Positions 1 through 12,000 of a stretch of 64,000 bases of DNA are shown in pieces. Numbering within the stretch: the stretch's first letter is position 1; each line of letters begins with the position of its first letter. A model generated the notes under the pieces. The model made no database searches, was not told where the DNA came from, and worked only from the letters and a program-made list of their open reading frames with translations. The translations under genes and the position numbers were made by a program. This stretch comes from Larix kaempferi (taxonomy: Eukaryota > Streptophyta > Pinopsida > Pinales > Pinaceae): the NCBI GenBank assembly GCA_027924585.1, contig BSBM01000904.1:21227001-21291000 (forward strand), in the 5' to 3' direction.

Positions 1-1
1 G

Positions 2-2183
2 CGTCAGGGTTTCCCCCTGTCGCCGTACCTTTTTATTCTTGCTATGGAGGGACTAAGTCTTTTGCTTTCTGAATCCAGAAGGAATGGTCTTATCGAGGGT
101 GTTAAGGTTGCACCGGCTCTGTATCTCACACACCTTCTTTTCGTTGATGATGTGCTTTTCTTTGGAGAGGGTTGTCTGGGCGAATGGAAACACTTCTAGG
201 ATATTTCCATTTGTTTCTACAATGCTGTTGGTTTGGAGATCAGCTCCCATAAATCTGTTTTTTTGCATAACTGTGTTGACTCTCAACTTTTGGAGCGATT
301 AAGGGCTCTGTTTCCTTACCAGCAATTGGAGCTTGGTGGCGGTTTCAGATATCTCGGTTAATTTATCAAACCGACTAGACTTAAGCATGCTGATTGGGAA
401 TGGATTGTCAAGAAGGTCAGGCGTAGAATAACTGGTTAGAGCTCCCATTATCTCTCGTTGGGAGGTAGGCACACTCTTATAAGCTCGGTGTTACAGTGCA
501 TACCTGTCTTCTGGTTCTCTTTATTTATTGTTCCCATCTCTATCATTGTGGCGCTCCGCAGAATCTTTACTGAATTTTTGTGGAATGGTGGTGCTGGTTC
601 TGGGAATTGGCACCTAGTGGCATGGTATAGCATTGCTAGGCCTCGAGAGTTTAATGGCTGGGGGCTTAAAGATCTACATAATTTTAATTTGTCTCTTGTT
701 GCTAAATCTTGCTGGAGGTGCTTTCTGGACTCTGGCCTTTGGGGTCGGGCGATTAAAGCTAAGTATATGGGTCGGATCCCTTTACCTCTTTGGCTTCGAT
801 CTGGAAATTGGGCGTGTCAGGGCTCCCTTATTTGGAGTAGTTTTAAAAAGGCCTTTCATATTATCAATGCTAGCCTCTATTGGAATGTGGGAAGAGGTTC
901 CCAGGTTTTTGTGGGTCTTGATCCCATTGTTGGTTTGGGTGATCGTTTTCGACTTCACAGTGATTTGGTTCGAGCCCTTCACTCTCAGAATGTTATGGTT
1001 CTTCAACAGGTATGTCAGAGTCAGGAGGATGGGCTCACTCGTTGGAAGTCTGCTGATTATTTAAACCTGGATAGTTGTTATGCGGACCAATGGAACAATT
1101 ATATCAACCTTCTCCAACAGACCGGGATCACCTTGTCACTTGACGAGGATAATCTTTGTTGGGGAATAAATCCAGGTATTGGAACTGTCTCTGTGCGGCT
1201 TGCTTACTCTTACTTGATGAAGGAGGACCGTGATTTTGATGAGCAACAGTGTTTAAAGAAGATTTGGCACTTGCACTACCCTCCGAAGATTAGATGTTTT
1301 ACCTGGCTGGTCTTGAATGATAAAGTACTTACGTGGAAAAATCTTTGCAAGCGTGGCTTTCAGGGACCGAGGATGTGTGTATTTTGCCGTTTGGAGGAAG
1401 AGGGGGTGGACCACGTCTTTGGTACTTGTTCTTTCTTTGGTAAACACTAGACATTGCTTCAATATGCTTTGGGCTTCTCCTTCCCGTGGACCGGGCTCCC
1501 CTCAGTATGTTTTTTCAGAAGTGGATTATGACTCATTGTTTCGATTCGGCTCTGCTCATGTGTCGTGGTGGGAACTCTGGAAAGCTCTCAATGGTCTTAT
1601 TTTCAGGGACTTTTGCATTTCATTACCTATCCTTTCTTCCCGTATTGCTGGTTATTTTGATCATAGACCTGTTCATGCTTTGAGGAAACCCCGTAACATT
1701 ATCCACCATGCAGAGATTGATTACTGCTACCCCTTGGGGTACTTTGATGGCGCGGCTCAGAACGACCTCTATGGCTTTGGGGGTGTTTTAAAAACCAGTC
1801 AACATTCCTTTTACCATCTACAGTTTGGTGCTGGAAGGGGCACTAACACCCGGGCAAAATTGTTAGCTCTCTGCAGGTTACTTTTCTTGGCCCGATCCTT
1901 GGAGCTTGATGGTCTTCATGTTTTCGGTGATTCTTGGGTCCTCATTTCCTGGGCAAAAGGCGACTGTGGACTTGACTCTTTGTTGCTAGTTGGTTGGATG
2001 CGTCGTGCTCAGTCTCTTATAGTAGGTTTTGAAGCTGTTACTTTTGGTCACATCTACCGGGAATACAACGAGGAGGCCGATAAACTGTCCAAGTTATTAT
2101 TGGGCGAGATGGGAGACTCAATTCTCGTTCAGAAGTTTGTTGAGGATGCTCTTGTAGATTCCTATCAACTATCTATTGTGTAA
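2..2183 (+). pseudogene. LINE copy 1 ORF2 remnant (RT end, zf-RVT, RNase H)
   Basis: This ORF2 remnant would have made the element's replication enzyme. From base 2 to about 1450 one frame carries the RT C-terminus with FVDD, then the thumb region (SLGGRHTLISSVL) and zf-RVT (residue pattern C..C...H...C in MCVFCRLEEEGVDHVFGTC). In-frame stops sit at 197 (TAG), 359 (TAA), 437 (TAG) and 1448 (TAG). A frameshift follows between about 1450 and 1560, and the RNase H domain continues in another frame to 2183. RNase H motifs are YFDGAAQ, FGDSWVLI and EEADKLSK, but the second acidic residue, Glu in the sister copies (AELLAL), is Lys here (AKLLAL). The copy cannot encode an active enzyme. Confidence 0.88.
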
Positions 2184-2341
2184 ATTTCTAGTTCATATAG
2201 CTTTGGTCTGTGGTTTTGATGAAGGATTTCGATGTTTAGTGTCGCTGAACTTGATGTCTCTTGTTTTAGGCTTATCGACCACTCTACTGTTTGGATGGCT
2301 TTTGTATGCTTTGGACATCGTGTCTTTATGTATCACTAATG

Positions 2342-2387
2342 CAACTTTTTTTATCTAATAAAAGTTGACTTTTTTCGTATGAAAAAA
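2342..2387 (+). other. LINE copy 1 3'-terminal hairpins
   Basis: Two adjacent inverted repeats close the 3' UTR of copy 1. The first is an 8-bp perfect stem (CAACTTTT at 2342-2349 with AAAAGTTG at 2360-2367). The second pairs TTTTTTC (2370-2376) with GAAAAAA (2381-2387) around a GTAT loop. The second has counterparts at the same position in copies 2 and 3. Confidence 0.6.
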
Positions 2388-2389
2388 AA

Positions 2390-2620
2390 TATATCAATGG
2401 AAACTGAAACATATCAATTAAGCCTCTTGGCCCCTTTGATGTTTTTGTTTTCTTATGATAAACAACGATAGTTTTAATAGCTGAACACAATTTGTTTTTC
2501 TTGAAGTGTCGTATTTTCTTGGTTTTTTCTCTCTATGAAGGTCGCTGTTTATAATTTAAAACTGATTTGGAAATTAGTAAATGAGAAAGACTAGTCTAGT
2601 TGTTGTTATGGCCTTGATAA
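2390..2620. other. Spacer between LINE copies 1 and 2
   Basis: AT-rich spacer with no recognisable gene. Its last roughly 25 bases (about 2598-2621) match a segment at about 6140-6164, which helps define the insertion point of LINE copy 2. Confidence 0.5.
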
Positions 2621-2621
2621 G

Positions 2622-5476
2622 GTGGCAAGACTTTTCCCTAAGTTCTTTGATGATAAGGATGTTGAATATTTGTGCCTGGAGATGGAGATCACCTTGGAGG
2701 AGGTTGAAAAAACACTTAAACTATTTGCCAAGGAGAAGAGTCCAGGGCCAGATGGCTGGACAGTGGAATTATTTTTGCACTTCTTTGACATTATGGATGA
2801 TGGTATTCTGCAGATGGTGGATTTTACTAGGTTGCAGGTTTATGTCTCCGATGTTTTGATTGCAACATTCATCACTCTCATTCCTAAAGTAAGTGATCCA
2901 AAGTCATTTGGAGACTTCCGTCCTATTGCACTGTGTAATCTTGTTTATAAGATTGTCTCAAAAATAATTGTTGGACGCCTTAAACCTGTATTTTCCAAAT
3001 TGATTACTCCGGAGCAATTTGGCTTTTTAGAGGACCGTCAGATACATGATGCTGTTGGCATCACCCAGGAACTTCTACATTCTATCAAGTGTAAGAAGTT
3101 AAAAGCTATCCTCCTTAAAATTGACTTGGAGAAGGCATATGACAGAGTTAGTTGGGATTTTCTTCGGATTGCTATGATTCAAATTGGTGTCCCAGCTCTT
3201 GCTATACAATGGATTATGGCTTGTGTGAATTCCATGAGTATTGCTGTCCTGGTTAATGGCGCTCCTACATCATTTTTCAGTTGTTCCAGAGGACTTCGAC
3301 AGGGCTATTCAATGTCTCCTTTACTATTTCTATTAGTTATTGATGGCCTTAGTAGGTTGATCAAGCTGGCTCAAAGAGAAGATAAGATAAAGGGTCTGAA
3401 AATATCTAAAGATTTATTTATATCACATGCTATGTTTGTGGATGATGTATTATTAGCTGGCAGTGACTCATTGGATGAATGGAGGGCTTATCAGGGCATT
3501 CTGGATCTATTTTGTAAGGCATCGGGTATGAAGATTAGTTTGAAAAAATCATGCCTTTATGAGAACTGTGTTGAAGTGGATCGATTGCAGGACATTAAAT
3601 CTCTATTTCCTTTTAAGTGTAGTAAAATTGTCGATGGTTTTACTTACCTTGGGTTCCAGATTAAGTCGAATGGCTATCTTATCAAAGACTGGAAATGGTT
3701 GATTAAGAAGTTTGAGTCTCAGATCTCCCATTGGACATATCGTCTCTTATCCATTGGAGGAAAGCTCACACTTGTAAAATCTGTTTTGATGGGGACTCCG
3801 GTATACTGGTTCTCTCTTCTTCCTGTGCCTTGTTCGGTGATTAACACACTTAGGAAACTCATTTTTAATTTTTTATGGACTGGAGGATTGAAGAAATCGA
3901 GCTTGTCTATGATTAGCTGGGATAAAATCTCTCTTCCTGTAATGGCTGGGGATGGGGGCTGAAAGACTTATCAGTCTTTAGTGCAACACTCCATTTAAAG
4001 AGCCTTTGGAGGGCGTTATTTGGGGACTCACTCTAGTCCAGGGTTATACAACAAAAATATGTGAAATCAGAAATTACACAGTGGCTGAGGATGCCCAATA
4101 AGATGACAAGGGGCATGTGTCCTGTATGGAACATATTTTTAAAGATTTATTGTTGGTTGGCTGCAGAAATATGTTGGAAAGTAGGGAATGGACAGAATGT
4201 TGCTATAGGAATTGATCCTATCATCTCTGTGAATGCGGTCCATAATCTGTTGCCTGGAATTTTATCCTCACTAAGGACTGCGGGATATTACACTTTAAAC
4301 ACCATTGTTAGCAGGAATTCACGGAGTTATTGGATAATTGCTGATGAACTTCAACTTTCATGTCAATTTGTTGTTGAATGGGATAATTATATCCATAATT
4401 TGAATAGTGCAGGTATCCGTCTGAGTCGTGGGGATGATAAGGTGTTATGGGCTAGAAATGCAGCTACAGGGCATATTACAGCTAAGACCTCATATATCTA
4501 TATGATAAAGAGGAGATGTATCTTTCCTATGCACTGGTGGTACAAGGCTATCTGGTCTTGGCACATTCCATTGAAACTTAAATGCTTCTTATGGTTTCTA
4601 CTCTAGGATCGACTCAAAACGTGGGATAACTTATCTTTGATGGGGTGGAATGGGCCCAGTTAGTGCATACTATGTATGATTGATTCTGAATCTTCATCAC
4701 ATATTTTCATAGATTGTTCTTTCACCCAATGTCTATGGGAGAAATTTTACCAGTGCTTTGGCATTACTATGGCATGGGGAGGTAGTAAAGTGGAATCAAG
4801 TCTTCATTGCTGGGTTAATGGCTGTAAAATTCAGCTTACTCTTCCTATCTTTATTTGTTGGGCTATATGGAGGGCAAGAAATAAGGCCATTTTCGAAAAC
4901 CTTAGCCCACACTTGGAGAATATTTATAACTCAACACTGAGTCAATATTTCAAATACCAGTATGTTGAAACTAATCCCGTTCAACGCAATATTGGAAACT
5001 TTCAACTTGCCATTGATGATCCGGTGCTTTTATTTGATGGGGCAGCTAAATTGGGGAACTGTGGAGCAGGAGGGGTAATCTTCCTAAATCAGGAACACTT
5101 TTATACTTTCCGACTGAATTGTGGCAAAGGGACAAACATGAAAGCAGAATTGTTAGCACTTTGGTGTGTTACTCATGTTGCAAACCTCTTTGGGTTGGAA
5201 AAAGTCAAAATATTTGGTGATTCGCGAGTAACGATAAAATGGGCGACAGGTGAATATGATTTGAAGGTGCTGAACTTAGTTTATTGGTGTAATAGAATAC
5301 AGTTGGAATTGAGAGCTTTCAGCTCATTGTCCCTGACTCATATTTACAGAGAATTCAATACTCAGGCAGATCAGATGTCAAAGCTAGCATTGGAGGATAA
5401 TGAGGGCTATTTAGTATGGGAAGAACACTGTGAGAACATGATGATTGATTCAGGTACTATGTATTTTCTATATTAG
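2622..5476 (+). pseudogene. LINE copy 2 ORF2 remnant (RT, zf-RVT, RNase H)
   Basis: The RT domain is open from 2622 to about 3962: KSPGPDGW (fingers), RPIALCNLVYKIVSKII, the first catalytic aspartate in KIDLEKAYDRVSWDFL, RGLRQGYSMSP, and FVDDVLLAG with the two remaining aspartates. A 1-bp deletion near 3950, seen against copy 3 at about 11580, shifts the frame. The rest, to the terminal TAG at 5474, is one frame broken by TAG at 4034, 4604 and 4661. The C-terminal RNase H keeps all four acidic residues (LLFDGA, MKAELLAL, FGDSRVTI, TQADQMSK). The RT catalytic triad is intact, but the product is truncated. Confidence 0.9.
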
Positions 5477-5640
5477 AGACTTCTGGAGCTCAAATTTTGG
5501 CTTATGGTTTTTGTATTAAGTATGTTTTTTATGTTTTTGGGAGGATTATCGGAAAACCATGTTTTTTGTTTTTTTGGATCACAGTTATGCAGCTGGACAT
5601 CATGTACTATTTGATTTAGTATTGAATAACAATAGTATGC

Positions 5641-5664
5641 TTTTTTTTTTTCGCGGGAAAAAAA
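5641..5664 (+). other. LINE copy 2 3'-terminal hairpin
   Basis: T-run of 11 (5641-5651), then CGCGGG, then A-run of 7 (5658-5664). TTTTTTTC can pair with GAAAAAAA (8 bp) around a GCGG loop. The 70 bases before it match the 3' UTR of copy 3, and similarity stops right after the A-run, so this is the element's 3' end. Confidence 0.7.
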
Positions 5665-6639
5665 TGGTTGAAAGGTTTGGAAATGATCAATCTCTGTATT
5701 GGTTCAAGGATTCTTCAGAATTGTCTTCTGTATTGGTTCAAGGATTATTCACAATTGTTTTGATGCAAAAATAAATGTTACAAGCTATTAGTTCAATCTA
5801 TTGACAATGCTTATAGTATTTTGAGCTTTATTTTTTGCTCTAAAGATGAACTTAATTAATCATTTTATTATGATATAGTTAGTGAGGAAACATTCTTAAT
5901 AAAGGTATTTTTTAATAGCTATATAATATCTATATGTGAATCTTATTAGTTATAAAAATAAAACATTAAGATTTAAAAAAAATAAAGAAGTTGAGGAGAA
6001 AGGGACTTCTTGTTATTTTTTAAAAAAAGTAGTTGATCTAAAAACAAAAATAAAATCTATAAAGGAGAAACACATACCTAATTTTAAAATCCATCAAAGG
6101 AGAAACAACATACGAGGAAAAATAGTCTATTCCATAACATAGTTGTCGTTGTGGCCTTGATAAGTTGAAAGGTTTGGAAATGATCAATCTCTGTAATATT
6201 ATATTGGTTAGTTCAAGGATTAATCTCCACAAATGTCTTGATGCAAAGATAAATGTTACAAATTCAATCTATTGACAATTCTTATAGTTGAAAAATGAAA
6301 GTACATTTGGATATGTCATGTCATTATGATTTTCATGACCATTTTAATCTTTTGACATGTTGTATACAAATCATATAAAAGTATGGGAAACTTCACATAA
6401 ATGGTATTTGCCATCAATGATATTTGGACTTTAATGCTTTCATATAGCATTTTAGTCTTTTGACATGTTGCATACAAATCATATAAAAGCATGTAAAACT
6501 TCACATAAAGGATATTTGGACTTTATTGCTTGAATAGAACATTGTTAGTTGAGATTTGAGATAAATTATTATTTCCACTTGGATTTTATTAATATATCAA
6601 TAGCTTTTCTTCATTATCTATTGGAATATCAATATCTTT

Positions 6640-6767
6640 AATGAATAAGAGAGGCTTGGGGATCATATTTTATATTGAAAGAAAAAAAAAACCTTTAAAT
6701 GGGGTTAGGGAAAACGACAAATAGTCAAGCTAAGGCATTAACATTCTTTTAAGGGTTAAAAATTATT
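6640..6767 (+). pseudogene. Old retroelement RNase H, left half (split by LINE copy 3)
   Basis: Translating the strand that precedes LINE copy 3 gives a WGLG-like then TTNSQAKAL stretch. This resembles the TNNQAEAL segment around the second acidic residue of retroelement RNase H, with Glu replaced by Lys. The frame runs into the target-site duplication and is continued by the segment right of the LINE. It is frameshifted and has stops. I infer that LINE copy 3 landed inside this older domain. Confidence 0.55.
6751..6767 (+). repeat. Target-site duplication, left copy, LINE copy 3
   Basis: AAGGGTTAAAAATTATT, identical to 13277-13293. It marks the 5' end of the full-length LINE. The target is A/T-rich, as expected for an L1-type endonuclease. 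Confidence 0.85.
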
Positions 6768-7431
6768 TGTTGTAGCAACAACTAATTCATCGTTGGAAAA
6801 AAGGAAAAAGGGGGTCCTATTGTGAATCTATGTTGGCAGAGAAAACGATGTTGTCTCTGTGAACGTATGATAAGTGTAAGAACTGAAATGGAGATGGGGG
6901 AGTTGGTTAGGGTTTGTAGGGCTTTGGTTTGGCTGGAATTCTGCAGAAATGTGCTGAAGTCATGGAAAAATGGGGTTTTGTCCTGAGCAACCTCGACTTG
7001 GAGTCAAGATGGTTCTCTCGAACCATCCTAGTACCGGCCAAGGATAAAAAAAGTGGGAAGTACTTGCAGGATGGTTGCACTCGATTGCCGCTATTTGTTT
7101 CTTTGATTTTTCAGCGCTTTTTGTGGATTTCAGCTATATTTGGCTTTGTTTTTGGTTCTCCTGATCTTATTAGCATTTTTGGGGGAACCCGCCTTTTTTG
7201 GAACTGTTTTGAAGTTTTTGGTCTATTTTTTGGCCTATGGGTTCCAGCTTTGTTTAGTCATCTGGCCTTTTTGGCTTCTTGATCCTACCTTGGGTTTTTG
7301 AATGGGCTCCTGGCTGTCACATCCGTAGCTCTGTTAGGGTGGGTGAATAGTTTATTTCGCCTTTCCTTCTATCTGTCAGTATCAGCAGTGTGTTGTACTT
7401 TTTTTACCGACTGGTGTCGGTTATTTTCGAT

Positions 7432-9017
7432 ATGGGTCATCATCATGAGGCCCTTGGTTTTGTATCACCTGTGGCCAGTGGGCGTCGAGTGTCTTCACAC
7501 TTCTGTTTGCCTCGCGAGGGGTCTGTTAATGGTGTATTGGCGGATGAATGTGTTGGGACCCCTAAATCCTTCGGTGGTGTGGAGTGGCCTTCCCATTTCA
7601 GTGGGGCAAAAGCTAGACAACGACGACAGGCTAAAACTCTGAAGGTTCGTGAGGGTTTGGACAGGTTCATCATCCCGGTTGATACAAAATTGGACCGTAT
7701 TGAAATGTTGGCCTCAAGAGCCATTGTGGGGCGATTGAAATACTCAGTTGGTGATCAGAAGGATTAGTTGAGTGGGTGCGCAAAAATTGGATGCCTATCA
7801 TAGGGGATCTCCCTAGGGTTCTTCAGCTAATTAATGGTTGGATCATGTTTATATTTTCTAAGGCTGAACATGTGGGGTGTATTTTGAAACGATTCTGGTG
7901 TTTCAAGGAAGGGTCGCTTTGCTTGAAAAAATCGCATGTGGATTTCGACCCTCTACGGGAAGCTCAGAGTATTCATCACCTATGGCTGCTTATCCCTGGT
8001 TTGCCCATCGAACTATGGTCTGAGAACATTTTAATTGGTATAGCTAATTCTGTTGGGAAATTCGTCCGGCTGGATAACTGCTCCTTATATGGGTTTGATC
8101 GAAGGTTTGCTAGGGTGATGGTGGCTTTTGAATTGGAAAAGGGGCTTCCGGCGGAGATTGAACTTGAATGGGGTTCAAAGGTCTAGCGCCAGCGACTGGA
8201 TTATTATAAGGTGTTGTTCCGATGCCAGCAGACTGGACATACAAAAGCCCACTGTAAGGAACATCCATTTTATGAGTCTTCTCTGGTGACTCCGGCATCT
8301 GCTACTGCTCCGGTATCCTTGGTTAATCCTTTGGAGGGTGTGGCTCAACCTCTGGTGTCGGGTAAGTCTAAAATCCCTGACATTCCACTTTATCCTGATA
8401 TTTCCAATATTGAATTAAACATGATTATGGATGCGGAAGCTGTTTTAAATGAGAAGATTGCATCTGGGGATACTGTTTTGCGAATTGATACCCCTAGGGA
8501 CCCTCTTTTACCTCTCGAGGATGTCACTTTGGAAAAAGCTCGAGCTTGTCGTGACTTATTTGGGGATGGGTTATCTCTGGGGGAGAAGGGTTTGAGTCCC
8601 AACTCTCTTACTATTTTGGAAAGTTCTTCTGGTGCTTTGGGGGACCCTCCTGTTGAGAAGGATGAGACTGATTTGGAAACCCTAGGGGATGCTATTTCTA
8701 AGGATGAGGATGCGACAATCTTAGGGGAAGCTGGATATGGGGCTGGGGAAGGTATTGGCTCTATTACCCCTCTACAAATTTTCTCTAAAAACCCTTCTAA
8801 TAATCCTTTGGTTAAGTCGGTTAATTCGGCTAGGTTTAGGAATGTAACGCTGAGAAAAGCTCGAAAGTTGGGAAGGGTGAGGGTTGATATGACAGGAGAG
8901 GTTGATTCAAGTTATGTACCTATTTCTGAGAGAATTGCTTGTGGGGAGGATATTGCTAAGATTATTGTACATCATGGGGGCCTTAGAGCTGTTTCCCCCA
9001 ATGACAGGGTTTCTTAA
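7432..9017 (+). pseudogene. LINE copy 3 ORF1 (DUF4283-like RNA-binding protein), broken
   Basis: Plant LINE ORF1 proteins bind the element RNA. I chose ATG 7432 (MGHHHEALGF) as the start because coding-like sequence follows it directly; an upstream start is possible. The first frame runs to about 7766, where a frameshift of -1 (or +2) moves reading into the frame of WVRKNWMPIIGDL. A DUF4283-like region follows (LINGWIMFIFSKAEHV, LWLLIPGLPIELWSENIL, IANSVGKFVRLD). A TAG at 8184 precedes a zinc knuckle (FRCQQTGHTKAHC) that has C-x4-H-x4-C but lacks the first Cys of a CCHC. An acidic tail runs to the TAA at 9015-9017. Confidence 0.8.
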
Positions 9018-9019
9018 TG
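9015..9019 (+). promoter_or_regulatory. ORF1/ORF2 stop-start overlap (TAATG)
   Basis: The ORF1 stop TAA (9015-9017) shares its last A with the ATG (9017-9019) that opens ORF2 (MSICSLNIRGLG) in another frame. This arrangement is known from some non-LTR elements, where ORF2 is made by termination-coupled reinitiation. Its use here is inferred from the layout only. Confidence 0.6.
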
Positions 9020-12000
9020 TCTATTTGCTCTTTGAATATTCGGGGGTTGGGGAGGGCCGTGCGGGTGAGGGCCCTTGTCGATCTTATCAAGACTACTCAC
9101 CCTAGCATCATATTATTACAGTAAACGATGTGCGAAGATATTGTTGCACTTGCCAAAATTACCGGTATTTTGGGTGGGTGGGAGGTCTCAGCTACCAGTT
9201 CTAAAGGTTTGTCTGGTGGGTTGTTAGTGGCCTGGGATCCTAAATTTTATTCCTTTGCTGTCTACAATTCAATGTGGGGTATTTTGATGGACGATTATTG
9301 TAGAGCTAATAATCTTTAGTTATCTATTTTGAATTGCTATGCCCCTTACAAGAACAAGGAACAATTCTGGAATGGTCTGCAAGGGTCTGGATTGTTAGAT
9401 AGAGACCATTTTATAGTGGCAGGGGATCTCAATTTTACTAGGATGGCCTAGGAAGTTTGGGGAACAAATGCAAATCTTGATCTTTCGGTTGATTATTTTT
9501 CTGAGTACTTAATTCACAATGACCTTATCGATGTTTTTACAGGTGTTATGGCTCCCACTTGGTCGAATGGTAGGAGAGGGGTGGAGTGCATCCATAAAAG
9601 ATTAGATAAGTTTTTGGTTAAGGCTACTCTGCTGGAATCTTGTCAACGCTACCAGTCATGGGTTTGCAATGTTAAAATGTCTGATCACTGGCCCATCTTT
9701 TTGCAGTTGGAGGAGAATATATTTCTTCATAATTGTCCCTTTAAATTTGATAGTTCATGGCTCATTAATGAGGAATTTGTGTCTTTTGTGAAAAATGTTT
9801 GGATTAATTTGAATAATCATGAGGAAGATAACCCAGTAATACGCATCTGTTGGAAGTTAAAAGAGCTCAAAAGGAAAGTTTCTCATTGGATCCATCAGAG
9901 AAAGCAGATGGATAGGCAATCCTTACTTGAAGTGGAAACACAACTGCAAATTCTCCACTCCTTTAATTTGGAGGCACCACTGGATAATATCAAGTTTGAT
10001 ATGTTGAAACTATTGGAGGTCGAGAAGGAGCAATATTTTTTAAAGGAGGAAATGGAGTGGCGACTGAAGAGTCGTGCACTCTGGATCCAGTCTGGTGATA
10101 AAAACTTGAGATTTTCTCACTCATATGCATCTATCAGGCAGAATAATAATACAATCTGGAAAATTGTTGATCAGGATGGTATAGAAGTGTCGGGAGGAAA
10201 AAATATTAAGGATATTTATGCTGATGACAAAGAATGTGATTTACTATCACAGTTACAAGTGTCCCGACTCTATCTTAGATTTTTTGATGATGAGGAGGCA
10301 GCTGCTTTATGTTCGATGATCACTCTGGAGGAGGTGGAGAGTACTCTTAAGCTGTTCGCCAAAGAGAAAAGTCCAGGGCCTGATGGTTGGCCTGTGGAGC
10401 TTTTCTTGCATTTTTTTTATATTATGGGGACAGAGCTTCTGGAAATGGTGGAGTTCACTAGAACTGAGTGTTTTATTTCTGGTGCACTGAATTCAACCTT
10501 CATTATGCTTATACCAAAGGTCAATGATCCGAGGACTTTTACTGACTTTAGACCGATAGCATTATGTAATCTTGCTTATAAAGTGGTATCGAAGATCATT
10601 GCTGGGTGCTTGAAGCCTGTGTTGTCGAGATGCATCTCCCCGGATCGGTTTGGTTTCCTACGGGATCGCCAAATACATGATGCAGTTGGAATCACCCAGG
10701 AACTTCTGCACACTATCAAGAGTAAGAAATTGAAGGCTATTATTTTCAAAATGGATCTGGAAAAGGCCTACGATAGAGTTAATTGGGATTTTCTTCGTAT
10801 TGTCTTGATTCAAATTGGGGTTCCTGCTAGTGCTATCCGGTGGATTATGGCATGTGTTAACTCGATGAACATTGCTGTTTTGGTCAATGGGGCACCTACT
10901 TCATTTTTTAGATGTTCAAGAGGAATTCGACAAGGTTGTTCATTATCTCCTTTATTGTTTATCTTGGTTATGGATGGTCTTAGCAGGTTGATTAAGAAAG
11001 ATCAGATGGAGGGCAAAATTTTGGGTATAAAAATTTCTAAAGACTTATCTATTTCACATGCCCTGTTTGTGGATGATGTCTTAGTTGCGGGTACTAATTC
11101 TCTGGGAGAATGGCAGGTATATCAAGATATTATAAGTCTTTTCTGCAAGGCATCTGGCATGAAGGTTAGTTTACGTAAGTCATGTTTATATGAGAATATG
11201 ATTGGTACTGTTTCTATTAGAAGTATCCAGTCGGTTATGCCTTATAATTGCTGCAAGTTGACAGAAGGGTTTACTTATCTTGGTTTTTATTTGAAACCTA
11301 ATGGATATCTTATCAATGATTGGCATTGGTTGATAAAGAAGTTTTAAACCCGCATCTGTCATTGGACATATCAGTTACTATTTGTCAGAGGGAATCTCAC
11401 GTTGCTCAAATCTGTTCTCATGGGGACTCCTGTCTATTGGTTTTCTCTCATGCCGATCCCTCGTGCTGTGCTCAATAAACTCCGTCGATTAATGTTCAGC
11501 TTTCTCTGGACCGGGGGATTGAAGGATTTATATTTTTCCTTGCTAAGTTGGGAGCAGATATCCCTACCCTTTAATTCTGGAGGATGGGGGGTTAAGGACC
11601 TATCCATTTTTAGTGTTGCTCTGCGTCTCAAAAGCCCGTGGAGGGCTTTATTTGGAAATTATTTGTGGTCGGCATTTATCCACTAGAAATATGTTAAGAC
11701 TAAGCTTTCACACTGGCTCAGGATGCCCAAAAATATTGTGAAAAGGGTTTCACCGATTTGGAATGGATTTATGAAAATCTACTGTTGGCTTGCGGTTGAG
11801 TTAAGATGGAAGATTGGGAATGGATAGGAGGTGGCCATTGGGGTTGACCCGATTGTTGGCTTAAATGATGAGTATGGCTTGTCTCTTGAACTTATATTGT
11901 CATTAAGGGATAAAGGAGTAGTGACCATGAACTCTATCGTTAAGAACAGGGTGCAAAACTATTGGATGGATTCTGAGGATTTATTGCTTCCTAGAAATCA

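Larger units (their letters stand above)
1..2389 (+). mobile_element. LINE copy 1, 5' part outside window, decayed
   Basis: This is the 3' part of an L1-type non-LTR retrotransposon. Reading from base 2 it shows the end of a reverse transcriptase (RQGFPLSPYLF, then the FVDD catalytic box), a zf-RVT zinc region and a C-terminal RNase H, followed by a 3' UTR. The element ends at a T-run/A-run hairpin (2370-2387), after which similarity to the neighbouring copies is lost. Its 5' end lies outside the window, so a target-site duplication cannot be tested. It is more divergent from copies 2 and 3 than these are from each other. Seen: domains and motifs. Inferred: the 3' boundary. Confidence 0.9.
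2621..5664 (+). mobile_element. LINE copy 2, 5'-truncated
   Basis: A 3-kb 5'-truncated LINE closely related to copy 3. Similarity to copy 3 begins just upstream of the RT domain (RLFPKFFDD here, RLYLRFFDD there) and runs to a shared 3' UTR ending in a T11-CGCGGG-A7 hairpin. ORF1 and the endonuclease domain are missing, as expected from incomplete reverse transcription. Flanking bases match a nearby segment (6140-6290) that lacks the insert, so both ends can be placed to within a few bases. No target-site duplication longer than about 1 bp is visible. Confidence 0.88.
5665..6767. repeat. Duplicated flank of LINE copy 2 and host sequence of LINE copy 3
   Basis: About 1.1 kb between LINEs 2 and 3. 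Bases 5667-5815 recur at about 6165-6290 as an imperfect direct duplication. Inside the first copy a 34-bp unit is itself tandemly repeated (5693-5726, 5727-5760). A second imperfect duplication of roughly 105 bp covers about 6347-6530. No intact gene is seen, but the right end (about 6640-6767) encodes part of an old RNase H, listed separately. Confidence 0.6.
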
